Of a stretch of DNA of 64,000 bases, positions 1 to 11,000 are shown piece after piece. A program made the translations under genes and the position numbers. The stretch is from Lytechinus variegatus (Eukaryota > Echinodermata > Echinoidea > Temnopleuroida > Toxopneustidae). The notes under the pieces are model-generated. The model made no database searches, was not told the DNA's origin, and worked only from the letters and a program-made list of their open reading frames with translations. Positions within the stretch are counted from its first letter, which is position 1. Every line of letters begins with the position of its first letter. The stretch spans positions 29,050,934 to 29,114,933 of the forward strand of contig NC_054743.1 of the NCBI RefSeq assembly GCF_018143015.1. Reading direction: 5' to 3'.

Positions 1-1671
1 TGTCCAGTTTGTAGCTGCCGATACGACGGGACATCAATTGTTTGTTCTATGGACCAGCTAAATACCTCATACCCCTTTGCAAACATAAACGCTCCAAACG
101 CAACATCGTTGTTCATCACACAACGTGACGCAGATGAAGACCGATCGCTATATCTCAGAGACGGTTTGTTGGGGAGAGCCTTTCCAAACCTACACTCTTT
201 AGAATTTTCAACTTGCACCATTGGAATGATAGATGATGAGGCTTTTGAAAAGATGCCTTATCTCCAAGAGCTAACATTCTTTAAGAATGGGTTACAAAAT
301 ATTCCAACAGCTCTAAACTCATTTGCGAATTCTCTGCAAAAGTTAGAAATTTCTTACCAAAGAAGGATGACGAGTGTCGATTTTAACGGGATGAATGACT
401 TCTATAACCTTACATCACTAGATTTGAGCAGCAACAGCATTTTGGAAATCGGAAGGTACTCATTTAGTGGATTAAGTAAATTGCAGACATTGACTCTTCA
501 GAATAACAATATAAGAACTATTGATGATGGCGTATTTGATCCCATTGAGAATCTTCAGAGTCTCGATTTGAGCCTTAACAAACTTCATGTAATACCTTCT
601 ACGATGAAAAGCCTTATCCACCTTGTAGAACTTGATTTAAGTTACAACAACATTTCAGATTTGCGGAATTTTGATTTTATTGCATTCATGCCAAACCTGA
701 CCTCTTTGAAACTCCAAGGAAATGCAATCAATACAATTGATAATATTTCTTTAGATGTTTTGTATAACTCATCAAATTTAGTCAATATCCGACTTTGCGG
801 CAACCCTTTCCGATGTAACAAGGCGCTTTGTGATTTTATGTTGTATGCCAAATTATACCTGTCATTTTCATCGTACGATCTTCTGGACTTTACATGGGGG
901 TCTGTAAAATGTACCTACTCATGTGGCTATCCATTTAGGTACTTGGGAAAAACCTTTGACAATGTTTATGGAGATCTTTGCCTCAGGAGCTTAGACCTAC
1001 CGACCGAAGTACCGGTGGTTATTAAGAAGAACAGAAAATCTGTACGCGTTATATCAATAGTTTTGGGTGTTCTTAGTAGTGGTGGTGTTATGTTTGGATT
1101 CCTTGCCTTCATCGCATTTCGTCGCTTGAGACATCTTCATCGAGGTTTTATCTTTGCTGGACACGGGTTCGTCAATTTCAATAACAGAAGGGCTCCCGAT
1201 ATCAGGTTTGATGCTCTTGTTTATAACCACGTCCGGGAGAGCAATTTTGTCGACGACCGTCTCCGACCAAGGCTTGAAGACCCACCGAACGACTTCCATC
1301 TATGCCTTCCGTTGACCCGCGATTTCCGTCTAGGTGCAAAGAAGTTGAACAATCTGCGCGAATCCATGATCGCCAGTAGGTGCGCCATTTTCGTCATCAG
1401 CGAGGCATTTGTCCAAGATGCCAGATGCAAGCAGGCACTTGAAGTGGCGTGTGAGTTCTTGCATCGGGATGATCTTGGGCCAGCGCACCTGAAGCAAACG
1501 GGACTGATCTTGATAATTTTAGACCCAGTACTCTTGGATGAACTGCCAGAAACCCTGAGAGTCCTAGTCGATCGCTTGGTCACCCTGGAGTGGGAGAACT
1601 TCAATGAAGAGCGTTGTTGGAGAAGGCTTGAGCGGGCACTTGAACAATTTAGAGAGCCGGACGAAATATGA
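1..1671 (+). CDS. Toll-like receptor (LRR-TM-TIR), 5'-partial
   Basis: Innate immune receptor of the Toll-like family. The reading frame is open from base 1, and the first 16 codons before the Met at 49 carry an LRRNT-type Cys cluster (CPVCSCRYDG), so the true start lies off the left edge. In the 540 residues from Met49 come about seven or eight LRRs (for example LTSLDLSSNSILEIG and LQSLDLSLNKLHVIP), then a Cys-rich LRRCT (NPFRCNKALCDF ... CTYSC) and a transmembrane helix at about residues 332-358. An intracellular TIR domain runs from about residue 386 (FDALVYN, box 1) to the end; box 2 reads RDFRLG where RDxxPG is usual, and box 3 is near RCWRRL. No intron is seen in the visible part, as in most sea urchin TLR genes. 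The ectodomain is much shorter than vertebrate TLRs (about 20 or more LRRs), which fits a short-type TLR. A protostome-like or pseudogene copy is less likely, because the frame is intact over 556 codons. Confidence 0.93.
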   Translation, partial: CPVCSCRYDGTSIVCSMDQLNTSYPFANINAPNATSLFITQRDADEDRSLYLRDGLLGRAFPNLHSLEFSTCTIGMIDDEAFEKMPYLQELTFFKNGLQNIPTALNSFANSLQKLEISYQRRMTSVDFNGMNDFYNLTSLDLSSNSILEIGRYSFSGLSKLQTLTLQNNNIRTIDDGVFDPIENLQSLDLSLNKLHVIPSTMKSLIHLVELDLSYNNISDLRNFDFIAFMPNLTSLKLQGNAINTIDNISLDVLYNSSNLVNIRLCGNPFRCNKALCDFMLYAKLYLSFSSYDLLDFTWGSVKCTYSCGYPFRYLGKTFDNVYGDLCLRSLDLPTEVPVVIKKNRKSVRVISIVLGVLSSGGVMFGFLAFIAFRRLRHLHRGFIFAGHGFVNFNNRRAPDIRFDALVYNHVRESNFVDDRLRPRLEDPPNDFHLCLPLTRDFRLGAKKLNNLRESMIASRCAIFVISEAFVQDARCKQALEVACEFLHRDDLGPAHLKQTGLILIILDPVLLDELPETLRVLVDRLVTLEWENFNEERCWRRLERALEQFREPDEI

Positions 1672-2447
1672 AACTTGCATTTTCACCCTGCTTGAGAGGC
1701 GAAAATAATGACCACTTTCTCAAATGCTTAATTATATTCTGAATAAGTGTCTTGATTTATAATTATTATTTAGAGAAACTGCGTTTCCGGCGCCACTAAA
1801 ACATGCTTGATTCCCTTCAATATTCTGGTAGACTTAATTGTCATCATGATTGATTGACTTATTGATTGATAAGTGTATGTCATAGTTCATATGAACAAAA
1901 ATAAGATTGTAAAACAATTGTAAATATTCGAAATATGTAATTGATATCAAATGCACTTAGTGGTTTCATACATGCAAATTATAATCAATCACATATGAAT
2001 AAATTATGATTAAAAATTACAAACTAAATTTAAATGCTAAAGTGTTGAACTTATTTAACTAACAGCGCTTTGATATTGATTTATGAAAGATTCTTAGAAC
2101 TGAAAAACAAATCGTTTGTAATACCAAATGTTGATTGTAAACTAACAGTATTTGATTGATCATTGACTGTAAGTTTGAAATTATTAAATTGTTTAAATGT
2201 TTGAAATTGACTGTCCATATGTTATAATCCATATCCAATAATAAAAAAAATATATTAGGATTCATTTCAAATTGCTTTTAAAATTGACTTAGAGAGAAAT
2301 ATGCCAAAGTGCAAGAATGCCTGCCCTGCAGTGGCGACACGGGGTGGGGTAATGCCTCACCCCTTCCAATAAGGATCTGTGCCTCCACTTGCCCGCACCA
2401 TAGATTATGAAAACTGACTAAAATGTAGTAGTTTACAAACGATGCTG
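1672..2447. other. AT-rich 3' flank of TLR, no gene seen
   Basis: This is AT-rich sequence after the TLR stop codon, with a few AATAAA-like words (for example near 2240) that could serve as polyadenylation signals. No coding exon or clear repeat was recognised. Confidence 0.5.
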
Positions 2448-2817
2448 TGGAAGAGCCGTGGTGTAGTGGTTCTGACTCTCGCCTTGTAAACAGAGGGTGG
2501 TGTGTTCGAATCCCACCGCGGTCTAGCGTCCTTTGGCAGTTTGGCAAGGCGTTAATCCACACTTTGCCAGTCTCGACCCAGGTGCTAATTGGGTACCCGC
2601 TAGGATGCGAAAGATATTGTATGATTGATTTTTGCCTGCGCCATAAGGAGGCTGCGATGAATGCAAGGAATGCTCCCCAGGGAGTGTAAGCTGTGCAGTT
2701 TTCGTGCGGGATTGAAATGAATCAAATGACCGGGGTTATAATATGCTAAAACGCGCTTTGAGCCATTCTGGGAAAAGCGCTTTATAAAAATTGGCTATTA
2801 TTATTATTGTCATTATA
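2448..2817 (+). mobile_element. tRNA-derived SINE (Thr-like head)
   Basis: The first part (about 2453-2524) is tRNA-like, with an A-box-like TGGTGTAGTGG, a TGT (Thr) anticodon in TTGTAAA, and a B box GTTCGAATCCC. The anticodon stem is degenerate. A non-tRNA body follows that includes GGGTACCCGCTAGGATGCGA and a 3' tail AAGCGCTTTATAAAAATTGG, then a (TTA)n-like run. This head-body-tail layout is that of a pol III SINE. The same 3' tail type recurs at 59036-59190 and, inverted, near 4845-4925. Confidence 0.75.
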
Positions 2818-3624
2818 CCTCATAATTTGGGAAATGTTTGAAGTAAATGCCAAAGTTACACCACCAAAACTAATAAAAGATGCAAGTATGATTGTAATGA
2901 AATTGAGATTTTATTTTACTTATTTTCTTCTTTATTTCACACCCAAACCTGAAATAGGCTGATAAAAACAACATAAATACAATATAAACATTTCAATGAT
3001 AATGTTCGTGGTGATAACATGAGATTGATGGATGAAAGATAAATGTTTTAATTAGTGCTGCTTCTTCTTAGTGTAAGAACAAAAATAGTGCTAAAAACAA
3101 ATAAAGGAAATAATACTAAACTAAGGGGTGAGAGTGATCCGAACTTTAAAGATATTCTTAAACTAGTTGTGAATAATCATTCAAAAATATATATAAAAGA
3201 AAAAAGTGACATAAGTTGATAATATACAAAAAGGATCATAACAAACAAATCAAATCGTCAACCAACAAATGAAAGTAAAATATGTGAATGTTTGTTAACA
3301 CAGGAGTGTAAGCAGTCTGTATTTACAATGCAAGACAGACAGAATTTCGATTGAATTCTCTCTAGCGTTGAGGCCGTTGTTAAAATACCTCCAGTCGTAG
3401 AAATTCTTTATGAATATTGTATTTTTTAATTATGTCAGCTACTGAACGAAGAATTCTTATTACTTTATTATTCAAAATGCTTATAGGTAACTGTGCAGAA
3501 CTGAATAAATTGAGGCTTCTTACATTACTGCGATTACAATCATGACAATATACTTGCTGCTGTTTAATCTACTTTTCTGTTAATAGTGCAGATCTACTAG
3601 TTCATGTAGTAGGTCCATGCATGT
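2818..3624. other. Intergenic, AT-rich
   Basis: This stretch lies between the SINE and the last exon of SDR-A. It is AT-rich and would include the 3' UTR of SDR-A (minus strand). No gene or structured repeat was recognised. Confidence 0.4.
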
Positions 3625-4928
3625 CTAATCGACTGTAGTGACTAGGAGATGACTCCCTCCATCTGCTAGGAGTGATTCCCCCGTGGTAAAGGACGAGTCA
3701 CTGGATGCGAGGAAAGCAACAACTTTAGCGATTTCGTCAACAGTCCCAGTTCTGCGCATGGCATGAGTTTTCTTACAAAACTCAAACATGGTCTGAAATA
3801 CACACATGAAAAAAAAAAGACTTTACAAGAAAAAAGAAATTGCAGTACCGGGCCAGTCGCAGAAAAAATCGCAATTAAACGTGACTAAAAAAATATCAAT
3901 CGCAACTGTCATTCAACCGGCGCATTAAAGACTTGCAGTTGAATTTTTGAAAAAATTATTGACGGGTCGGGGGGGAGGGAGGAAACAAAGCAGTTCATGC
4001 TTCCGGAAAAAATCACGAGTAGCGAACAATATATTTGGTAAATTAATAAATTTCTGATAGATCGTGAATCATATCAAATTAATAATCGATTCATATTAGA
4101 TCACATTAAATATAAAAAATATATTAGATGCCTAGGGAGTGAAGGCATACATTTCATTCCCGTCGCTAGTTCAGCAACTATTTTTGCAGGGTCCATACTA
4201 TTTAAAGGATGAAGATTTCGTCTACCATTGCAGTAATTCTAAGTCCAGATCAAACATCGGTTATCGATTGTAAAAAAATACTTTCTACGTTGACATGGTT
4301 AGAATTATATGGTTCATTTAACAAAGCTTGCAATTAGTCATTAAATGACAATTTCCAACCAAGCTCAATCATGCAGACATATACTGCATTAGCATAATTA
4401 TATTCGAGTTACCAATCGAAATCGTTCTCTTATTTCTTCATTATCTTACGATCAAATAAAGACCTTTGTGAGTCATGGGCTTTGTGAACATACCTTTTGA
4501 ACTGCCTCATCTGTAACTCCCATTCGCTCTAAAATTCGAGTAGGAATGACACCAGGGCTATGAAAAAAATGAGGATAACACAGGATGGGGAAGAAAAAAT
4601 ACAAGTTTCAAGCAGATTTTTAAATGAACCCTGTAGAATTATCACACAGTTAAGCTCTCAGTTGTGGTAACAGAAAAAAAACACGCCAGTAAAACAAATT
4701 TCCAATAAAATAAAAATCAATGTCATACAGTGATTGAATCAAACTTTGCTACCATGAAACTGAGACATAACATTGAAATATATATCCAAGATGACCCTGA
4801 TTCTCGTCCGCCACTGGAATTTATACGTGACTGATTATATATATATTAATAATAGTAATAATTATACTTGCTTATATAGCGCTTAATACTTACTTTGTCA
4901 GAAGTCTCTAAGCGCTCTACAGTGTATG

Positions 4929-5010
<82 letters not shown>

Positions 5011-8000
5011 CGGGATAAGGTTCAATGATCATCAACAGATCACGGTCAGTTTTTACGCTCCATCACGTCATTGTGTAAAGCCTAGGTACATAAAACCAAT
5101 TATTGCAATAATGCCCCTCCCTTCTTCAAATGTATACAACTCCACTGTACTTGATTTAATGATAGACCTACTGATGCTTTTATGGCACGTTAACAAGTTG
5201 AACAGTATTTGGGAGTTTGTGTAATAGACCTTCTACAATTTGGTTCAAATACAGATCTAGCCAAATAACGTCACATTCTGCCATCCGTCGAACAAATTTT
5301 ATTCAGTTCCTTATTTATTCCTTATTCAAACATGATACAAAGTAATATAAATGAGATATATACGGATTTACATTTCAAAAGAAAAGCAGTATAAGAAAGA
5401 GCACGTGAAAGTATGAAACTGGGGTGGTGAACTGAAAGCAATGCTACTAATAAACCAAAACTCGACAAATTTATAAATGAAATATGGACGAGAACCCAAG
5501 TGGTCTAGGTTGATTCATAAAGGGCATTGTTTGTTGCATTCGATTGGCGAAGACATAAATATTTGAGAACTTACTTCACTGCATTAACCCTGACTCCATA
5601 AGGTGCCAATTCTATTAAAATTGTGAAAAAGAAGAAAAAAGAACTACATGATATATATTTCAAAAGGGAACATTTATGTACATAATATACTAAGTAAATA
5701 TTTTGAATGCTGCTCATTTTTATTCACTGTTGGAATTCGTTAAAAGTTTTTACTACTGAGAAGACTATCATTATTTCTTATCTTAAAGTTATCATTATGT
5801 TTAATGTTTGCACAACTTTGACCTCAGTTTTGGATTCGTTCCATTATAAATTACCCTTCTGTTTTTACAAATAAATCCTTATCTTTTCTTAACGTTTGTG
5901 TTTCCTTGGTGTTTTATTGTCATGACTGTTAACTTTCTTAGTTTCTGTCTAAAAGAAAAAAAACCATTGTTAAACTATTGTTAAGATTCATTTCAATGTG
6001 CTTGTTGTATAAAATACTATTCAACGTTTGCATGGAATTTATGAAATTTTCTGACATTCATACTTAAAGGATGCCCTGACAAACGAACGCAACTCACACA
6101 TCTCTTCACGTCTTTTCACTCACACATACACGCGCACCCTCTTGCACATACTCACACACTTAAAAAAAAGTGCACACCTTGTTACCAATAATGCATATAG
6201 CATTTCCATTTATTTGAAAGCAGGATAAGAGAGCATTGTAGATTAAATGCCTTGATCACGGGCATAGGAGCCGTGGCCGGGAATCGAACTCCGGACTTTC
6301 CATGTATAACCAGGCGCCTTAGACCACTCGGCCACGGCACCTCCAACTCACCCTCCTTCACGCACACACACACACACTCACCCACCTCTAGTCCATTTTT
6401 TCACACGTAGGCTGTACTCAACGACACTAACGCTTGGAAAAGGTTTAAAAGCAACTTTGCGAAGGGGAAAAACAACAACAAATTGATGAATTGTAATATT
6501 TTGTGACCTCATCCAATCCCTAATTGTGAAGAACATTTGTACCCATTTTATCAACGTACCTTCAGCGATACATCTTGTCATGTGATCTAATGATTTCTTA
6601 CTTAGAGAGTAGCTTGTCATCGATGGCATCTAAAAGAGTTCAAAAATAATAAAGAAAGTTGGGATGTGGTATGAGTTCGGATAGTGTAATCAAATCCAAT
6701 ATCTAAACTGTATATAATCTAGTATTATTTGCCCTTTTTATCATCTTTATCATGTTTTGATTTTTCATCGTAAAAAAATATCTAAAATAAAGACACATTT
6801 TCTACGACCCCTTCTTACCCACGATTAAAATGAAGACTTTTACTATGCACTAGAATGAACTTGCAAGTTTCAAAATCATACTCACGGGTCTGATTCCATA
6901 TAAGCTCGAATTATTAACAACAGTGCCTGTCAAAATAGAAGCACGGTCAATCAAAATTGTCGTTAGATATACAACTACAAATTAGGGCAATTCTCTTTGG
7001 AGTTTCCAGTGATGCCTGTTGCTTTTTTTTTCGATAAAGGACTCTTTCATACACCCAGCGCAGAGTCAACATTTTGAAACTGCCTTCATAAACAAGAATA
7101 AAATCGGTATCATCAACTTTAGTGTTGGATGATCACTGTTTAGAAAAATGTTTTCGAGTGATACTTAGTCTTTTTTTTCAAAACAATAAACTGATTATTT
7201 TATTTAAACTGACTGGCATAATTATTGGAACCAAGACATATATAGGGAGGTATTTATTTCATATCCATACTGTGTATCTGTATTATAAATAATCATATTT
7301 TTCCTACACTTACACTCCCCTCCAAAAGTTTGGGAACACCTGCATTCAGTGTGTGTTTTTTATACTTGGTAGACTTTATTGATATTCAGGCTCATAGCAC
7401 AGGTGAATTTTTGATTTAAAGTGAAGATTATACAGCAGTGTAAATTTTGTTATTGATTCAAACAAATTTATACTCTCTTAAATGGCTGGCTACCAGTCAA
7501 GATGGCATTCTCTCAAAATGCTAACTTCTTTTGTTATTGCAGTTATTCAGAGCTTTTACACTAATACATGTGCAACTTCATTCATTTTTCCTTTTCCTAG
7601 TCAGAAGTTAGACACAAAAATGAAATTAAACAATACTAAGAACGTGTGTCACTGATATGGAAACTTTTTTTTAAATAAATTCTATTGAATAAACATAAAA
7701 GACAATAAATCATATATTTCTTTTAAATAACCACAATAACAATCAAAAGGGCATCAGTTTTTTTTTCTTGATCATGGAAACTCATTTATTGCAAAAAGGC
7801 TTTACAGTTTATTCTTTTGTTTTTGTGATACTTTAACAAACAAAATAAAATCTAGAATGAAATTTAACGTAAAGGCATGTCTTTCTTTTTCAAAGTGTTC
7901 CAATTAGACTGCCTTCTCATCAAAGAATCCTCCTTTGACAGCAATAACAGCACGACACACTCTCGGCATCCTGTTGGTCAACTTCTTGAGGGAGTCACTT

Positions 8001-11000
8001 GAAATACCCTGCCATGCCTTCTGTAGTATCTCCCACGTACAGATGAGTCTCACTTGTTGGGCGAGTTTCTCGAACCTTCCTGTCTATATTTCCAAAACCA
8101 GCTCAATGGGATTGAGATCTGGGGACTGGGGCGGCCAATCCATGATTTCCAGGACTTGTTTCTCTTCCTTTTTCTTCAAGTAGTCTTTGCATAGTCTTGA
8201 CGTGTGTTTTGGGTAATTGTCCTGCTGGAAAACGAACCCTTCTCCGATCAGGCGTTTCCCTGAAGGGATGGCCTTCTGCTGTAGGATTGAATGATAGCCA
8301 TGCTGGTTGAGGATACCCGAGTCTACTCTGTGCGAGCTGCCTACATTTCCTGCATCAAAGCAACCCCAAACCATGACATTACCACCACCATGTTTCACAG
8401 TTGGCTTGATGCACTGGGGTATCATCTTTTCTCCCTTTCGCCGTCTCACATAGGTATGTCGCTTGCTGCCGAACATCTTAAACTTTGATTCTTCAGGCCA
8501 AAGAACCTTCTGCCACTGCTCCAAAGACCAAGCAAGCCTTTTCTTCCGGTTCTTTTCTTTGAAGAGTGGTTCCTTGAAGCCACATGGCCCATCAGCCCTG
8601 CTACACAGAGACGTCTTCTAACAGTTGAAGAACATACAGGCATCTCATGGGTGTTGTTGAGGTCAGCTGTAATCTGTGGGCAAGTCAGACAACGGTTGTG
8701 CACACTGCTCACCCAAATGTATTTATCTTCAGCAGGAGATGTTGTTTTTGGCCTACCACTTCGTCTCCTGTCCCCATTAGACCCAGTGGCCTCTTAATTT
8801 GTGTTTCAGGCTGTAGTGAACAGCATGGACACTGATCTGGAGTTTCCTGGCTATTTATCGCATGGAGTAGCCTTCTTTCCTCAAAACTACAATTGACTGA
8901 CGGGTTTCCAAAGAAAACTGTCTTGTATTAGCCATTTTAATTTTGTGACTGACTTCTGACTAAGAAAAACTGAATAGGCAAAATGAAGGTGCACTGGAAT
9001 AAGTGTAAAAAAACTCTGAATAACTTTTGAATTCATGAATTTCAAATTGCACTGATGTCTACTCCACTTCCATGCATTTTCTTTAAATAAGGATTAGGCA
9101 TTTGTCAAGTTCAGATGTTTTCCAGGATAAAAAAATCAGATTGCCATAATTCATCTGTCTTATGAACAATACTGAGCAACAAATTCTGAGGACATCTGCT
9201 GTAACATTCACAAAATAATGGGAAGAATTTCAGAATAGAACCACAAACAGAACAATGTTAAAGGAAGTTAGCATTTTTTTAGAGAATGCCATCTTGACTG
9301 GTAGCCTGCCCTCTTTGGCAGCTGCACGTCTCTTAAGACCTTTGAATTTGTTTGAATCAATGATAAAATGTACGCTGGTGTATAGCCTTCACTTTAAAAG
9401 AAAAATACAGCTGTACTATGAGGCTTAACTTCAGTAAAGTCTACCAAAGTTTGAAAAACACACACTGAAGGCAGGTGTTCCCAAACTTTTGGAGGGGAGT
9501 GTACATGGGTAACGAAATGCAGAAATACGTGTAGATTTAAAGAAAACATCTTAATGATTGTTCCAAAAATACTTTTCAAATTACTCCGAAGAAGATAACT
9601 GTTTAAATTATACACATATTTTTTTTCGTAACTATCGAAACAGAAAAATAAATAGAACACAAATAGAAGGTATCGAAAAAATACTTTGAAAAATAACTTT
9701 TCTAAAGATATTGACGCTTTTGGTAACAAATAAACAAAACCAAGAATGGGTGTTATTGAAAGAAGGATACTTCGGACTGTTCGACCATCTTATTTTTCCG
9801 AACATGTTTAAGGAAATAACCTCATATTAATTTCTAAAGGAAACTTGTGCAAAGAAGTAACACATGAAAATGTGTATTTTTCATGTTTGAATAAATGTGG
9901 GGGAACCTAAAAAATGCATTTTTATGTTGAAGATGCATTAAATGTTCTTATTCTGACCTTTTGATGCGATTAAGTGTGGAGCCAGTAGATGGGTTAGATA
10001 AAGGGGTGCTCTTACGTTCACGGCAAATATCGTATCAAAAGTTTCTAATTTCAATGTTTCGATTGAATCCAAAGAAGCCGTTCCTGCATTGTTAACCTAT
10101 GTGAAAGGAAATGTATGAAACTTTATTGATAAATATGTGATCATGGTCATAGGCGGCGGAAGCGGGGGGAGGGGACAGACCCCCCCCCTCCACCCCAAAA
10201 AAACTTTGAGGTGGGGGGACGATCCCCCTAAATTTTTAGTTGATGACCGTTTTTTGTGTGTCAAATTTGTTTACATGTGTCCATCACAAAATTTCAGGTA
10301 GACCCCCTCTAATTTTTTGGGCTTCCGCCGCCAATGATCATGGTGATATGGAAATGTACCCGATAAAAAGCAAGTAACATGAGAACAAGACAATAAATTT
10401 AAAAAAAAGAAACAATGTCGTTTTCTATCATAAGTTTCATTATCACTTTTTAGATTAGTTTGACTTGTTCATTTTGACCTTAAAATTAGAGTAAAGATAA
10501 CTGAAATGAGCGCGTGGTAAATATTTGTATTGCAATTAGTCCATTACACACATTCAGGAATTTCAGGTGATATGTTGATCTACGTACGATTAAAGAAACA
10601 TGTCTATCAGTGTTTTGTTTAACCTGATACGTGGTCGAATAGAACTGGATGGATTTATAATGCACTCAGTCAACTTTTTAAAGACGCATCGTTGAGGGCG
10701 TTTAAATAAAAGTTTTATTATTCAAATTTCAAGCAAAATGATGTGTATTGAATGTTTTATTACATAACGATGTTTTTCTTGATTATACTTAAATCACAGG
10801 TGACGACTTTTTGTGCACGCACGCAACCAATCACAATCATTAGGATCCACTAATTCAGCTTTTAAAAATAAAATTCAAGGAGGAATGCTTTAGGCTTACC
10901 AAAACATCAAGCTGCTTGAACTTCTGTATGGTTTGGTCAGCAGTTTTCTTCACATCGCTTTCATCCTCAAAATTTGCCTGAATGAGCAATATCTATGTAT

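Noticed and set aside
2277-2562. Coding frame of 94 codons on the minus strand
   Set aside because: It overlaps the tRNA-like head of the SINE and has no domain or splice support.
3850-3970. Degraded MITE family C copy
   Set aside because: CCGGGCCAGTCGCAGAAAAAAT and ATCGCAA words resemble family C, but the right end is missing and the match is loose.
7935-8835. Open frames on the plus strand (7935-8183, 8291-8488, 8647-8835)
   Set aside because: They are antisense to the Tc1-like transposase remnant on the minus strand.
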